A stretch of 64,000 bases of DNA from Pseudoalteromonas aurantia 208 (GCF_014858725.1 NZ_AQGV01000012.1:1178001-1242000), one strand, 5' to 3'. Positions 16,991-26,177 are shown, numbered from the stretch's first letter. Numbers and translations: made by a program. The notes: generated by a model not told the origin, from the letters alone.

Positions 16991-17638
16991 CTATACTGAT
17001 GATAACTGTGTAAGAATTGACGCTTCGTGGTCACTGTATACCTTCATAAAATTGTTTCTGCATATTGGTGGTTTGCGAGGCAATGTATCAGGTAGGGCTG
17101 CGTTTGCTTGCTTTAGTTGTGAAATAAACTGCGCTAAATCAATATTGCGATACGTAAATATCGAGGGTGTAGCAGCGCGTTCAGGGATCTCGAGGGTTGA
17201 TTCATCCACTGCGAATGAAGCATGTTGAAACTGGGCTTGGCTGTTGCTAAATATACTGTCTCTAGTACGGAGCACCGCAGCATTGGGGATCGCTTTAATT
17301 CGCAATTGGGAACCATTTTCTTGCCAACTAATCCCGCATACGCTGATATGCAAACATGACTGTACACCGGCGATTACTTTGGGTGTCAATTGCGCATTGC
17401 CTGGTTCATAAATATCTAATATCAATGAGGCGACTGTCTCTTCTGATAAATTTTCAAAAGTAATATCGCCATTGTTTGAAACGTAACTTATCTTGAGGGT
17501 TTCTAGCACATAATATACTTTGCCAGTGTCTTTCCACTGTGAATGCGTGCATGTCTCTGTTGCGCGTGTACCTTTATTTGGCCTCGGCCGTGACTTCGCC
17601 ATTCGACTCGTAAACCAAGTTGTTAGCAGTGTTTTCAT
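16991..17638 (-). CDS. Hypothetical protein
   Basis: I do not recognise this 215-residue protein. The ATG at 17638 has a GGAG site 6-7 nt upstream and is preferred to 17668. The N-terminal region is basic (TSRMAKSRPRPNKGTRATET), followed by a mixed alpha/beta part with isolated Cys residues near SCLHISVCG. There is no signal peptide. It lies 70 nt upstream of the solute-binding gene on the same strand and may be co-transcribed with it. Confidence 0.5.
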   Translation of the reverse strand: MKTLLTTWFTSRMAKSRPRPNKGTRATETCTHSQWKDTGKVYYVLETLKISYVSNNGDITFENLSEETVASLILDIYEPGNAQLTPKVIAGVQSCLHISVCGISWQENGSQLRIKAIPNAAVLRTRDSIFSNSQAQFQHASFAVDESTLEIPERAATPSIFTYRNIDLAQFISQLKQANAALPDTLPRKPPICRNNFMKVYSDHEASILTQLSSV

Positions 17639-17769
17639 AGCGACTCCATTATTTTTTAAATATAACATAAATGATAATGAGAAGGATTGCTATTAAGATT
17701 TGCAGGGTGTAAGGTAATTAACATTCAAATTAGCATCAATAATCATTCACACAATAACTGGAGGCTAAA

Positions 17770-18945
17770 ATGAGCTTTATAATCGGGCTGAGGAATTTTT
17801 TCTTTAAGGTTCTTTATCGTATTTCACGACCGTTGATATTCTTAATGGACCCTGAAGAGGCGCACTATATGTTTAAACGCGTAGGTGTATTTCTTGGGTC
17901 AAATTTTCTGACACGACTACTTACTTCTATGTTGTTCAATTATGGGCACAAAAGTCTTAAATCAACGGTTGATGGTATAGAGTATCGAAACCCGTTAGGT
18001 TTATCTGCGGGATTTGATAAAGATGGAGAGTTGACAAAAATATACCCATCAATAGGTTTTGGTTTAGCAGAGCTTGGCTCGTTTACTGGTGAAGTGTGCC
18101 CAGGGAATCCCGGGAAAAGACTGTTTCGAATGGTAAAATCTAAGTCAATTTTGGTATGGTATGGTTTAAATAACCAAGGCGCAGAAACCATATCAAAGCG
18201 TTTGAAAGATGTGGATTTTGGTAAATTAAAAGTGGGGATCAATGCGGCTAAATCAAATTTAACCTCAGAATTTGATTTACAAGATTCTATCGATGATTAC
18301 ACCAAAACACTGTCTTTATTTAAAGACATTGGCGACTATTACACGATTAATATTAGTTGTCCAAATACTCAAGATGGCGAACCTTTTGTTATTAAAGAAA
18401 ATTTAGATGCGCTTCTTATTGCTGTGAATGCACATCGTGTCGCTGGCCGACCAATTTATGTTAAGCTCGCAGCGGATATTTCTAACGATGAAATAAATAC
18501 AATTGTAGACGCGTGTATTGAGCACCAAATGGATGGAGTTGTTTTAACTAACCTCGCTAAACCTTCACATAACAAAGAATTTATAGAAGCAGAGTTGCCT
18601 TACCATAAAGGGGCGATGAGCGGTTTGCCGTTACAGCGTATTTCCACCAATGTTATTAGGCATGTATACCGTCGCTCACGGGGAAAGCTTACTATTATAG
18701 GTGTTGGTGGTATTTTTACCGCCAAAGATGCCTATGAAAAAATCACATCAGGCGCGAGCTTATTGCATATGATCTCGGCGCTCATTTTCGACGGTCCACA
18801 GAGTATTAATGAAATTAATCGTGGGCTGGTGAAGTTGCTAAAAGCGGATGGTTTTTCATCGATTGAAGAAGCTATTGGGTCTCGTAACCCATTACCAAAG
18901 TTAACACCTGAAAACCCTGTCGCAACGAAACAGGATGCCGCGTAA
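17770..18945 (+). CDS. pyrD: Quinone-type (class 2-like) dihydroorotate dehydrogenase with active-site Cys
   Basis: This 391-residue FMN enzyme oxidises dihydroorotate in pyrimidine synthesis. It has an N-terminal membrane-associated helix region (residues 1-55, including DPEEAHYMFKR) as in class 2 enzymes, GLSAGFDKDGE for FMN, KLAADISNDE, VVLTNLAKP and the GVGGIFTAKDAYEKI phosphate site. The catalytic-base segment reads NISCPNT with Cys197. Classical class 2 enzymes have Ser here (NISSPNT) and Cys is the class 1 residue. A GGAGG ribosome binding site precedes the ATG. It may be the housekeeping gene or a second copy. Confidence 0.82.
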   Translation: MSFIIGLRNFFFKVLYRISRPLIFLMDPEEAHYMFKRVGVFLGSNFLTRLLTSMLFNYGHKSLKSTVDGIEYRNPLGLSAGFDKDGELTKIYPSIGFGLAELGSFTGEVCPGNPGKRLFRMVKSKSILVWYGLNNQGAETISKRLKDVDFGKLKVGINAAKSNLTSEFDLQDSIDDYTKTLSLFKDIGDYYTINISCPNTQDGEPFVIKENLDALLIAVNAHRVAGRPIYVKLAADISNDEINTIVDACIEHQMDGVVLTNLAKPSHNKEFIEAELPYHKGAMSGLPLQRISTNVIRHVYRRSRGKLTIIGVGGIFTAKDAYEKITSGASLLHMISALIFDGPQSINEINRGLVKLLKADGFSSIEEAIGSRNPLPKLTPENPVATKQDAA

Positions 18946-18969
18946 CAGATTCTTCGTTCCACCAGTTGA

Positions 18970-18994
18970 AGGCTGAGTGATCAGCCTTTTTTTT
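18970..18994 (+). terminator. Rho-independent terminator of pyrD
   Basis: AGGCTGA (18970-18976) pairs with TCAGCCT (18981-18987) around GTGA, followed by eight Ts. It starts 25 nt past the pyrD stop and overlaps the end of the converging gene. Confidence 0.85.
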
Positions 18995-19283
18995 GATTTA
19001 AACTATTTAGCAAAATTAAGCTCAATGCAATGAGGGTAATATTCGTTGTGACTGGATTAAAAGCATCAATTAATACAACTGGGTAGAGTAAGGCGACCAA
19101 CATTAATAGGCCTGTAAGCGCCAATATATTTAAATAGATCACCCAACGTACTCGAAAGTAGATAAACACGCACAATCCAAACACCACTTTGGCCACCCCA
19201 GCTGAAACTAATAATGAATCGAGCAATGTAAAGTGTAGACACGCCTTATCCTTTGGTGAGTTTTTGTGACGTTTCGTTGCCAT
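18981..19283 (-). CDS. DoxX-like small membrane protein
   Basis: This protein of about 100 residues starts at the ATG at 19283 (the longer frame begins with TTG at 19304). It has three hydrophobic segments and the pattern VAKVVFGLCV ... DAFNPVTTNITLIALSLILL, which matches the DoxX-like (DoxX_3) family, where FNPV-x-N recurs. The basic N-terminus looks cytoplasmic. Function unknown; such proteins often accompany SDR-type oxidoreductases, but none is adjacent here. Confidence 0.55.
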   Translation of the reverse strand: MATKRHKNSPKDKACLHFTLLDSLLVSAGVAKVVFGLCVFIYFRVRWVIYLNILALTGLLMLVALLYPVVLIDAFNPVTTNITLIALSLILLNSLNQKKG

Positions 19284-19404
19284 TCTAATGAATGTGCGCT
19301 GCAAATCCTACCACAATCTTTGTACTAATCGATCTTTACGCGTGATTGATACGTAGTCTTAATGTAGAACGTTAACAATGGGTTGAAAAAAGCTAAAAGA
19401 GGGC

Positions 19405-19623
19405 ATGGTGCATAAAATTAATCCTAGAAAGTTATTGAACAGTAAATGGACCGCTATTTCTCCTCAGCATAAAGAAAAACACTTTATTGTGTCAGAAGTG
19501 GAGTTTGATGAAGAAGGGCGTATTACGTTGTGTATTATTGAGGCTGTGATGACAAAACGTGCAATTGAAGTTGACTGGCGTACGCTAAAAGAAGGGGATA
19601 TGTGGAAGGTGGGTTGGCGATAG
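19405..19623 (+). CDS. TIGR02450 family Trp-rich protein
   Basis: This 72-residue protein carries conserved Trp residues in NSKWTA, EVDWRTL and GDMWKVGWR, and the NPRKLLNSKWTA opening of the TIGR02450 family, which is common in marine gammaproteobacteria and of unknown function. A purine-rich site (AGAGGGC) precedes the ATG and a symmetric terminator follows. Confidence 0.8.
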   Translation: MVHKINPRKLLNSKWTAISPQHKEKHFIVSEVEFDEEGRITLCIIEAVMTKRAIEVDWRTLKEGDMWKVGWR

Positions 19624-19680
19624 TTAAAATATGAGAGTGCAATTAATCATCATAAAAGATATGGCCAAGTTGCCAAAGAA

Positions 19681-19705
19681 AGTAGGCTGTAAAAAGCCTA
19701 CTTTA
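19681..19705. terminator. Bidirectional terminator
   Basis: AGTAGGCT (19681-19688) pairs perfectly with AGCCTACT (19695-19702). T-rich sequence follows on both strands. It lies between the converging TIGR02450 and beta-helix genes. Confidence 0.75.
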
Positions 19706-19790
19706 ATGTGTATTTATCGATGGATTTATTCACGTTTCTATTGTCCTAGTGCCTGATGTAAACATTGGCACTATTACGGCGTGATAGCTA

Positions 19791-20972
19791 TCAAGGCGTA
19801 ATAAAATATCGGTTGTCAGTTTCAGTACGTAGCACAGAGTCGTTAAGGTAAGACAAAGTCATAGGCCTTTGCGCGGCATCTAAGCTTCCATCAGTTTCAA
19901 TGGTATTTTGATAAATAGCATTCGCCGTGGCGGTATTGGTTGCATACAGTTTAATCCCATAGCTTTGGCTTTGGATAATGTGGTTATACCGATAGATATG
20001 AGGTAAACCATTGCTTTGCGCAGCATCTTGTTGGGCAGGGTTACGTGCAAATATGCCATTCTCGCCAGCCTTGACAATGGTGTTGTGCTCAATCGTTAAA
20101 TTGTCTCCATCTAGCATCATTCCGTTACCACCGCTTTTAAAAATCATATTACCTGCAACAACAACGCCGTCTCCTCCAACTTGAATACCGGTGTTTTGCC
20201 ATGCTGGTGAAAAAGGACTTAACCCAGTTCGATAGATTTTATTATGGGCTATTCGTGCATTGTTTTGCACCGAGTTTAGTTGAATGCCGTCAGCGGCGAT
20301 GTTCTCAAGTATATTATTGGATATATCAACATGGGTTACCTTATGTGGGTAGACAGTGGTTGATTTTCCGTCACATTCGAGCGTTCTACTGTGTCCTGTA
20401 TAGCCAACGTACATACCTTCACCGGATTCTGTATCGTGTATAAAGTTGTTGTGTATAGACAGCCCTGACATAGTAAAGTTTTCGGCCCATGTTGCGCTGT
20501 CACAGTTGGGGTCAGTTTTGATTAGCAAACCAGCAAACCGTGCTCGGTACACTTCAACATGATCAATTTCTATGTGATGACTGAGTTTTCCGACACTCAA
20601 TGTGCCCCCTAATTTGAGTTTGTAAGGGGAAGCAGAGTCTTGTGCTGTGGATGTCACTTGCAGGTAACTAGAGTTTTCTATTGCGATACTATATTCATAC
20701 TCAATGGTGGTTACAGTGTCGTCTTGGTTAGTTATGACAATATTATGTTCAGGCGAACCATGTAAATTAGTTACTCTGAGCGGCCCTCTTTCACCTTTCG
20801 CTAGACATAGCCTATCACCTGGGGATGTTTGAAGTTGTGAACCATCAATTCTGTATTGCGAAGAGGGGATAACAAAATCACATACTTGTGTTGCGAGAAC
20901 AGGTTGTGCGATGAGTGTGGCTACAACACACAGAATGGATGACTTAGTATTAAGTCGTGTTTTGAGTTGCAT
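19791..20972 (-). CDS. Secreted right-handed beta-helix protein
   Basis: The ATG at 20972 has an AAGGAG site 8 nt upstream and begins a signal peptide (MQLKTRLN ... LIAQPVLA), giving 393 residues. The mature protein has repeated short strands with Asn ladders (NNFIHDTESGEGMYVG, NNILENIAADGIQLN, GNMIFKSGGNGMMLDG, HNTIVKAGENGIFA), typical of a parallel beta-helix with carbohydrate-binding or carbohydrate-cleaving potential. Three or four Cys suggest disulfides. No catalytic set of a named lyase family could be assigned. Confidence 0.75.
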   Translation of the reverse strand: MQLKTRLNTKSSILCVVATLIAQPVLATQVCDFVIPSSQYRIDGSQLQTSPGDRLCLAKGERGPLRVTNLHGSPEHNIVITNQDDTVTTIEYEYSIAIENSSYLQVTSTAQDSASPYKLKLGGTLSVGKLSHHIEIDHVEVYRARFAGLLIKTDPNCDSATWAENFTMSGLSIHNNFIHDTESGEGMYVGYTGHSRTLECDGKSTTVYPHKVTHVDISNNILENIAADGIQLNSVQNNARIAHNKIYRTGLSPFSPAWQNTGIQVGGDGVVVAGNMIFKSGGNGMMLDGDNLTIEHNTIVKAGENGIFARNPAQQDAAQSNGLPHIYRYNHIIQSQSYGIKLYATNTATANAIYQNTIETDGSLDAAQRPMTLSYLNDSVLRTETDNRYFITP

Positions 20973-21130
20973 TTCATATGCTCCTTGTATTAATTTTCCT
21001 TTGAATAATTGCGAGATTAAAAAGGTAAGCGGCGATTGCACACATCAGCTTCTTATTTATTTAAATCAGCATAAGAGGCCACACAAAGCTTACCTTCAAA
21101 TAAATACTAAACGTATTAATATGATTAGTC

Positions 21131-21178
21131 TTTAATAATTGTTATTAATTTAATTGTTATTAATTTAATTATTATTAA
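21131..21178. repeat. AT-rich tandem repeat
   Basis: A TTAATTTAATTGTTA-type unit of about 16 nt is repeated almost three times across the end of the SBF transporter gene. It is low-complexity DNA, perhaps from slippage. Confidence 0.5.
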
Positions 21179-22046
21179 TGATAGCCTGTGACGGTTGTAT
21201 CCTGAGCACAGTAAAGGTAAATAAACTGGCAGTAAAAAACATGATTAGACTATAAATGCTGGGCGCAATAGACATAACAGGGTTGTTAAGCATGCCAGTT
21301 GTGATCAACAGTGCGAGGGTGCCATTTTGAAGCCCCACCTCCAATGTAATGGTTCGCGATTGCGCTGCGTTATGTAAAAAATAGTGGGCGACTAAAAAGC
21401 CAATTAGCATTGTACTGATGTTTAGCGCTATCGCTGCAGGGCCAGCCAAAAGAATATATTCAACAATTTTATTGTCTAACGTAACACAAATACTGATGAT
21501 GACTAATGCAAGAATCGTCATTGAAAGCCAGCTGACGTATGCCTGAGCGCTCGTGGCGGTAGTTGGCCATTTTTTACGTAGTGTCATACCGAATACAACA
21601 GGAATAACGGTGATTATCATCAATTTGAGCCAAGTTTCAAAGAGAGGAAGTGAGAATGATGAATTGGTGCCTACGTAGGTATTGATGGCCCATATACTGA
21701 GTAGCGGTATGGTAAAAGGGGTAATAAAACCAATTACGGCTGTTAATGATACTGATAGCCCTACGTCGGCTTTAGCTAAATAACTAAACAAATTTGAGGT
21801 GGTGCCGCCAGGACAAAGTGAAAGAATAAATAAACCAGCAGCTAACTCACCTTTCATACCCGTTATCAATATAATGCATAGCGCAGTGCAAGGCAGTACT
21901 AAAAGTTGGCAAAAAGCGCCAAGGAGAAAGCTTTTTGGTTGTTTAAACACCCGTTTAAAGTCGTCGGCCGTTAAACTGAGGCCAACGCCTATCATGATAA
22001 TAATAAGCGCAATTGGTAATGCGATAGAAATTAGGGTATTAAGCAT
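21165..22046 (-). CDS. Bile acid:sodium symporter (SBF) family transporter
   Basis: This 293-residue inner-membrane protein has nine to ten hydrophobic segments. Family segments are visible: LCPGGTTSNLFSYLAKADVGLSVSL (sodium-site region) and TLEVGLQNGTLAL. The ATG at 22046 is preceded by a GGAG site. The family carries organic anions or vitamin precursors with sodium; the substrate here is unknown. Confidence 0.85.
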   Translation of the reverse strand: MLNTLISIALPIALIIIMIGVGLSLTADDFKRVFKQPKSFLLGAFCQLLVLPCTALCIILITGMKGELAAGLFILSLCPGGTTSNLFSYLAKADVGLSVSLTAVIGFITPFTIPLLSIWAINTYVGTNSSFSLPLFETWLKLMIITVIPVVFGMTLRKKWPTTATSAQAYVSWLSMTILALVIISICVTLDNKIVEYILLAGPAAIALNISTMLIGFLVAHYFLHNAAQSRTITLEVGLQNGTLALLITTGMLNNPVMSIAPSIYSLIMFFTASLFTFTVLRIQPSQAIINNN

Positions 22047-22215
22047 AAAGGCTCCGAGCTAAGTGGTATCGAAGTGATGGTAATGTAAAAGTATGGCGAT
22101 TTTAAATTATAGCCAAGAGCGTTACGATAGCGAATTAATTAAATGGTTGCTTAGCCTTATAAAACTAGGTAGTTTCGCTCTATTTAATTTATAAAATATA
22201 GGCCGTTAGGTAAGT

Positions 22216-22593
22216 ATGGAACACACATTAATTCAGGCAGTGATAGATGCAGAGCAACAGTTAAGATCTGCAATGGTCTGTTCTAATATTGAGACATTGC
22301 ATGATTTACTCGCTGATGAACTCATTTTTATTAATCATCTCGGACATCGTGTTTCAAAACAAGAAGATATCGCGTTACATCAATCGGGTTTATTATCGAT
22401 TACTTCAATTGCCTTGAGTGGCATGCAAGTGCATGCTTATGGAGATTGTGGCTTGGTCCATGTGAATGCTGACATAACTGCAAATTACCAAGGCGCTGAG
22501 TCGAATGGGTGTTTTGCATTTTCAAGGGTATGGCTAAAAAAGGGGCAAAAAGTGCAAGTTATATCTGCCCAATCAACACCTGTTGTAGCATAA
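22216..22593 (+). CDS. SnoaL/NTF2-like (DUF4440) protein
   Basis: This 125-residue protein follows the plan of DUF4440 proteins: an N-terminal amphipathic helix (DAEQQLRSAMVCSNIETLHDLLADELIFIN), then HLGHRVSKQEDI and four strands ending RVWLKKGQKVQVISAQSTPV. A TTAGG site precedes the ATG. No catalytic residues can be assigned, so it may be a small ligand-binding or enzymatic protein. Confidence 0.7.
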   Translation: MEHTLIQAVIDAEQQLRSAMVCSNIETLHDLLADELIFINHLGHRVSKQEDIALHQSGLLSITSIALSGMQVHAYGDCGLVHVNADITANYQGAESNGCFAFSRVWLKKGQKVQVISAQSTPVVA

Positions 22594-22823
22594 AATTATC
22601 AAAGTTCGTAATTTCGAATTGATATTGTCAAAATCTAAAGTCTTTACTTTATACAAAGTATCTTGAGATCATTATTAATCGCCAGTCTTAAGTTGGTGTT
22701 TTAGTGGGTATGAAGATGTTAGCTGAGTCTATTCGAGGGGGACGACCTTTCGTGGTGAAGTAATGATTGTAGTCGATGCGCTGGCTGTATCACGAGCGCA
22801 TCGTTATATGTACCATTTAAACT

Positions 22824-23486
22824 TTAGCCTATTGATAACTTGCTTTTGTTCGTAAATCTGAAAACAAGCCATCCACACCAAAGAAACAGAGTTAAACCGA
22901 TGACTGTAAAGATTGCAGGCATGGGATTATCCCAGTCACTAATAGAACCGGCATACGACGCTATAATTGTGTAAGGCACAACGTTGACTAACCATAATAG
23001 CAAAAACTTGAAAAATGGCATTTTAGTCATGCCTGACATACACGCAGATACCTCTGGTAATATAGGCGCTGCGCGCGACAGAAGTAACATAACCGGGCCA
23101 TGACTATTAAACAGTGCTATGACTTCGTCACGTTTATTAGGGTCTTTGACTAAAAAATGAAAAAGCACATGGCCATAATATCGGCTCACCCCATAACCAC
23201 ACGTGCCAGCTAAAAATAATCCAACCGTGCTCGCAATGGCTCCATAAATGGGCCCTAATAGATAACCACCTAGTATGACGACCGTTAACGTTGGCACGGC
23301 AATAAACAAATCAGCAAACAGCAGTCCTATGACAATCAGCATGACATAGGCAGAGTTGGCTGACTTTGCAGCATCTAGCCATAATTGAGTTTTTTCAACC
23401 GTGATGATCCCCGTGAATTTCAGCAGAATAAATGTGCTGGCAAAAAACAGCGCCAGAATTAATATGACTTTTAATAAAGATTTCAT
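22824..23486 (-). CDS. TVP38/TMEM64 (DedA/VTT) family membrane protein
   Basis: This 220-residue membrane protein has about five hydrophobic segments and the VTT-domain pattern VVILGGYLLGPIYGAIASTVG plus LLLSRAAPILPEVSACMSGMTKMPF. It is the last gene of a three-gene minus-strand operon (SDR, DUF2141, TVP38), starting 21 nt after the DUF2141 stop. The family is linked to lipid scrambling or envelope maintenance; the specific role is unknown. Confidence 0.8.
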   Translation of the reverse strand: MKSLLKVILILALFFASTFILLKFTGIITVEKTQLWLDAAKSANSAYVMLIVIGLLFADLFIAVPTLTVVILGGYLLGPIYGAIASTVGLFLAGTCGYGVSRYYGHVLFHFLVKDPNKRDEVIALFNSHGPVMLLLSRAAPILPEVSACMSGMTKMPFFKFLLLWLVNVVPYTIIASYAGSISDWDNPMPAIFTVIGLTLFLWCGWLVFRFTNKSKLSIG

Positions 23487-23507
23487 CGCGTATTCTCATG
23501 ATATGAA

Positions 23508-23954
23508 TTAAGGATAGATAATGGGGATCACTATTTCATCAACAGACTGAGCAAGTGTGAGGTGCGCTTTTTTGAATGATGGCGGACCTTGCCAACTCAA
23601 TGTTGCGCCATTGCTGAATCCAAGACCTTCGGCCGGAATAATGCCTGTCCAATTTTTCGTTGTCTTACCGTCACCATTTTCGTCATGTAGAATTTTAATT
23701 GCGAATTTTTCAATGTTTATGGTGAAATCAAACACAGTTTCTTTAGCGTTTATCTCCTGTTTTTTCAAGATAAGTGCTTGGTCATGCTGTTTAGGAAAGC
23801 CTTCCATGGCAAATAGCATTGCAATGATATTTCCAGGTTTTTCGGTATTGATATTGGTGACTCGAACAGACATTGTCTTTGCAGCAGAAGTGTTTGTTAC
23901 ACACATTAAAAATACTCCAATAATTAACATTTTTTGGCTTGATTTGATGTTCAT
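23508..23954 (-). CDS. DUF2141 secreted protein
   Basis: This 148-residue protein has a signal peptide (to about residue 25) and the family features VRVTNINTEKPGNIIAMLFA, AIKILHDENGDGKTTKNW (Asp/Asn-rich turn) and IPAEGLGFSNGA. A very strong ribosome binding site (AAAGGAGGAT) lies inside the end of the upstream SDR gene and the two genes are 2 nt apart, so they are translationally coupled. It is predicted to be periplasmic or extracellular. Function unknown. Confidence 0.8.
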   Translation of the reverse strand: MNIKSSQKMLIIGVFLMCVTNTSAAKTMSVRVTNINTEKPGNIIAMLFAMEGFPKQHDQALILKKQEINAKETVFDFTINIEKFAIKILHDENGDGKTTKNWTGIIPAEGLGFSNGATLSWQGPPSFKKAHLTLAQSVDEIVIPIIYP

Positions 23955-23956
23955 AT

Positions 23957-24691
23957 TTATCCTCCTTTAAGAATTTTTTTAGCAATGAATGGTGCAAGTA
24001 ACAGTAATAATCTTAATAACTTAACCTTACCAAGGTCATTAACTACGATTTCTTTTTCAATGCCAGCTAAAATGTCTGTGGCGGCTTTGATTGACGTTAT
24101 CTTTGCTTTACCTCGACCTTCTGTCATTGGGGTATCTACCAAGGGCAAAAATGCTTGTATCACCTTTACGTTGGTTTCTTCCAATTGATAGTTCAGGCTT
24201 TGAGAGAACATATCCATAGCGGCTTTGGTCGCGCAATAGACGGCTGAGTTAGTCTTTGGCATAAGTCCTAATCCCGAATTGATATTTGCGATGAACGCTG
24301 TTTGTCCGTTGTTTAATAAACTAGGCAACAATAAGTAACTTAAGGCACAAATAGCCGTAAAATTAAGGCTAATTTCAGGGACGATGGCATCGTAATTAAA
24401 ATCATCGGCTAAATAAGTCGGCGTGTTTTGAGTGGCGGCGTTGTTAATTAAGACATCGATGTGTCCATGTGTCTTGGTTATCGTATCGGCCACCTTTTCA
24501 TAGGTTGCCGGTTTTGAAAGATCGCAGGGGTAAAGTTCGATAGTTGGAAATTCGGCAAGTAGTTTATCCAGCCGTTCGCTTTGCCGTGCAATAACCAAGA
24601 CAGTATTTTCAACGTGCAGGAGCTTAACCATTTGATAGCCGATACCTGATGTTCCCCCTGTTATCACGATGGTTTTGTTCGTTAACTTCAT
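23957..24691 (-). CDS. Short-chain dehydrogenase/reductase (DltE-like)
   Basis: This 244-residue SDR has the NAD(P) motif TGGTSGIGYQMVK near its start, NNAATQ, catalytic Ser in NINSGLG and YCATKAAMD with Tyr and Lys. The C-terminus carries a hydrophobic tail (LLRLLLLLAPFIAKKI), suggesting membrane association as in DltE-type SDRs. It leads an operon with DUF2141 and TVP38 genes, diverging from a Crp/Fnr-type regulator. The substrate is not known; an envelope-lipid role is an inference from the companions. Confidence 0.8.
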   Translation of the reverse strand: MKLTNKTIVITGGTSGIGYQMVKLLHVENTVLVIARQSERLDKLLAEFPTIELYPCDLSKPATYEKVADTITKTHGHIDVLINNAATQNTPTYLADDFNYDAIVPEISLNFTAICALSYLLLPSLLNNGQTAFIANINSGLGLMPKTNSAVYCATKAAMDMFSQSLNYQLEETNVKVIQAFLPLVDTPMTEGRGKAKITSIKAATDILAGIEKEIVVNDLGKVKLLRLLLLLAPFIAKKILKGG

Positions 24692-24755
24692 TGTTCCTCT
24701 CGGGCTCTGTGGATACGCGTGACAGATAAATTAATTCATACCAACGGTTTGCGCA

Positions 24756-24769
24756 TTAACCTAGGTTAA
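24756..24769. promoter_or_regulatory. Operator candidate TTAACCTAGGTTAA
   Basis: A perfect 14-nt palindrome lies between the divergent SDR operon and the Crp/Fnr-type regulator gene, 64 nt upstream of the SDR start. It is a natural candidate for the site of that regulator. Confidence 0.5.
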
Positions 24770-24845
24770 AACGAGATGTATCATTAGCGGTTACCTTAAT
24801 GAGCATGTAGACTGACTTCGCAGCAGCTAATAAGGATAAATAGAG

Positions 24846-25370
24846 ATGAACTTTGATGAGTTTATAAAAAGGACTGGTATACCTGTTTCCTTTGAAAAAG
24901 GAGCGCATGTCTTTCACCAAGGGGACTCAAATGATTCTCTGTACTTTGTCATCAGTGGGTTGGCAAAAGCGTATTACCTATCTATTGATGGCAAAGAGAG
25001 TATCAAGTCTTTCATAAAACCAGGAAATATGATCAGTAGCTTAAGCTCCGCTCACGCGAGGTTACCTTGTACTTTTAATTTACTCGTACTTGAAAACACT
25101 CAATTACTAGAAATACCTTTTAAGTGCTTAACAAAAGCGGCAAAAGAACATCACGCCATCGCCAATCAATTAATTGACCGATTGCTGATGCTTTCAATGA
25201 AGAAAGAACAACGCGAATATGAATTGTTGACGCTCAGTGTAGAAAGTCGTTATCTCAATTTCATGGAAAGAGAGCCTATACTCGCCGAGCAACTCACACA
25301 AAATGATATTGCTAAATATCTTGGAGTCACTCCGGTCGCGTTAAGCCGCATCAAAAACAGGCTTAAATAG
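24846..25370 (+). CDS. Crp/Fnr family transcriptional regulator
   Basis: This 174-residue protein has a cyclic-nucleotide-binding-type beta-roll (residues about 15-110, with FHQGDSNDSLYFVISGLAKAYY) and a short C-terminal helix-turn-helix (LTQNDIAKYLGVTPVALSRIKNRL). It lacks the Arg-Ser pair of true cAMP sites and any Fnr Cys cluster, so the signal is unknown. It is divergent from the SDR-DUF2141-TVP38 operon with a perfect palindrome between, and may control that operon. Confidence 0.8.
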   Translation: MNFDEFIKRTGIPVSFEKGAHVFHQGDSNDSLYFVISGLAKAYYLSIDGKESIKSFIKPGNMISSLSSAHARLPCTFNLLVLENTQLLEIPFKCLTKAAKEHHAIANQLIDRLLMLSMKKEQREYELLTLSVESRYLNFMEREPILAEQLTQNDIAKYLGVTPVALSRIKNRLK

Positions 25371-25731
25371 TCGTTGGCTGATTTTCGATTATAGAAGATT
25401 AAAGCGAACGCTCAAAGTGTTGCCGTTACACAAAAACACTCTATATAGCGGTTGATAACGCTGGCTTACTGATTAAATTTCAACGCAAGAGTGACTTACC
25501 TCATGACAATGAATAAGCCGAAATTTCATTAATAACTTATTAGGTTAGAGGGCTATTACTCTTCACCCGTTTTAGTGGGTAAAGGGTATGACAGAGAAGC
25601 TGCGCTGATATAGACTGGTGCTTATATACATATTGCAGTTAGCTTTTCATGGGAATATAAATTATGTTCAATAACGCTTAGGCGCTATTTAACCTAAATA
25701 GTTTCAATGAGTATTTAAATCATGGAAAATT
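25371..25731. other. Intergenic stretch, nothing recognised
   Basis: No gene, RNA or clear repeat is visible. A purine-rich site (GGAAA) directly precedes the DCC-family start codon at 25732. Confidence 0.5.
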
Positions 25732-26133
25732 ATGAATACACCCCATATCATTATTTTTGATGGCGTTTGCAATTTTTGTAACCGTTCAATCAATTTTATT
25801 ATAAAACGAGATCATGCAAATAAATTTGTTTTTGCACCGATGCAAAGTCCAGCAGCGCAAAAATTAATTACTGAATATAACGCTGAAAATGTCGGGGTAG
25901 ATACGTTCTTATTTATTAAAAACGGTCAGTGTTATTACCGCACAAATGCCGCAATTGAGATAGCTCAAGATTTATGCGGTGGTTGGCCTTTAGTTCGTGT
26001 GTTTAAAGTACTTCCTAGACCAATTCGCGACTATTTTTATCGTTTTTTTGCAAGAAATAGGTACTATCTTTTTGGTAAAACTCAAGCGTGTATGCTGCCT
26101 ACTCAAGCATTAAAAAACAAATTTCTATGGTAA
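25732..26133 (+). CDS. DCC family thiol-disulfide oxidoreductase (DUF393)
   Basis: This 133-residue protein begins IIFDGVCNFCNRSINFIIKRD, with the D-x-x-C-x-x-C motif that names the DCC family. PMQSPAAQKL and AAIEIAQDLCGGWPL follow, as usual. It is predicted to be a thioredoxin-like redox protein. The next gene is 44 nt downstream on the same strand. The physiological partner is unknown. Confidence 0.85.
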   Translation: MNTPHIIIFDGVCNFCNRSINFIIKRDHANKFVFAPMQSPAAQKLITEYNAENVGVDTFLFIKNGQCYYRTNAAIEIAQDLCGGWPLVRVFKVLPRPIRDYFYRFFARNRYYLFGKTQACMLPTQALKNKFLW

Positions 26134-26177
26134 AAATCTAATAGTAAGATGCTGGCGTTCAATATATCGGAGTTCAA

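Noticed and set aside
17770..18945. DHODH as a self-resistance gene for the PKS product
   Set aside because: It lies 8 kb from the cluster on the other strand with unrelated genes between, so there is no positional support.
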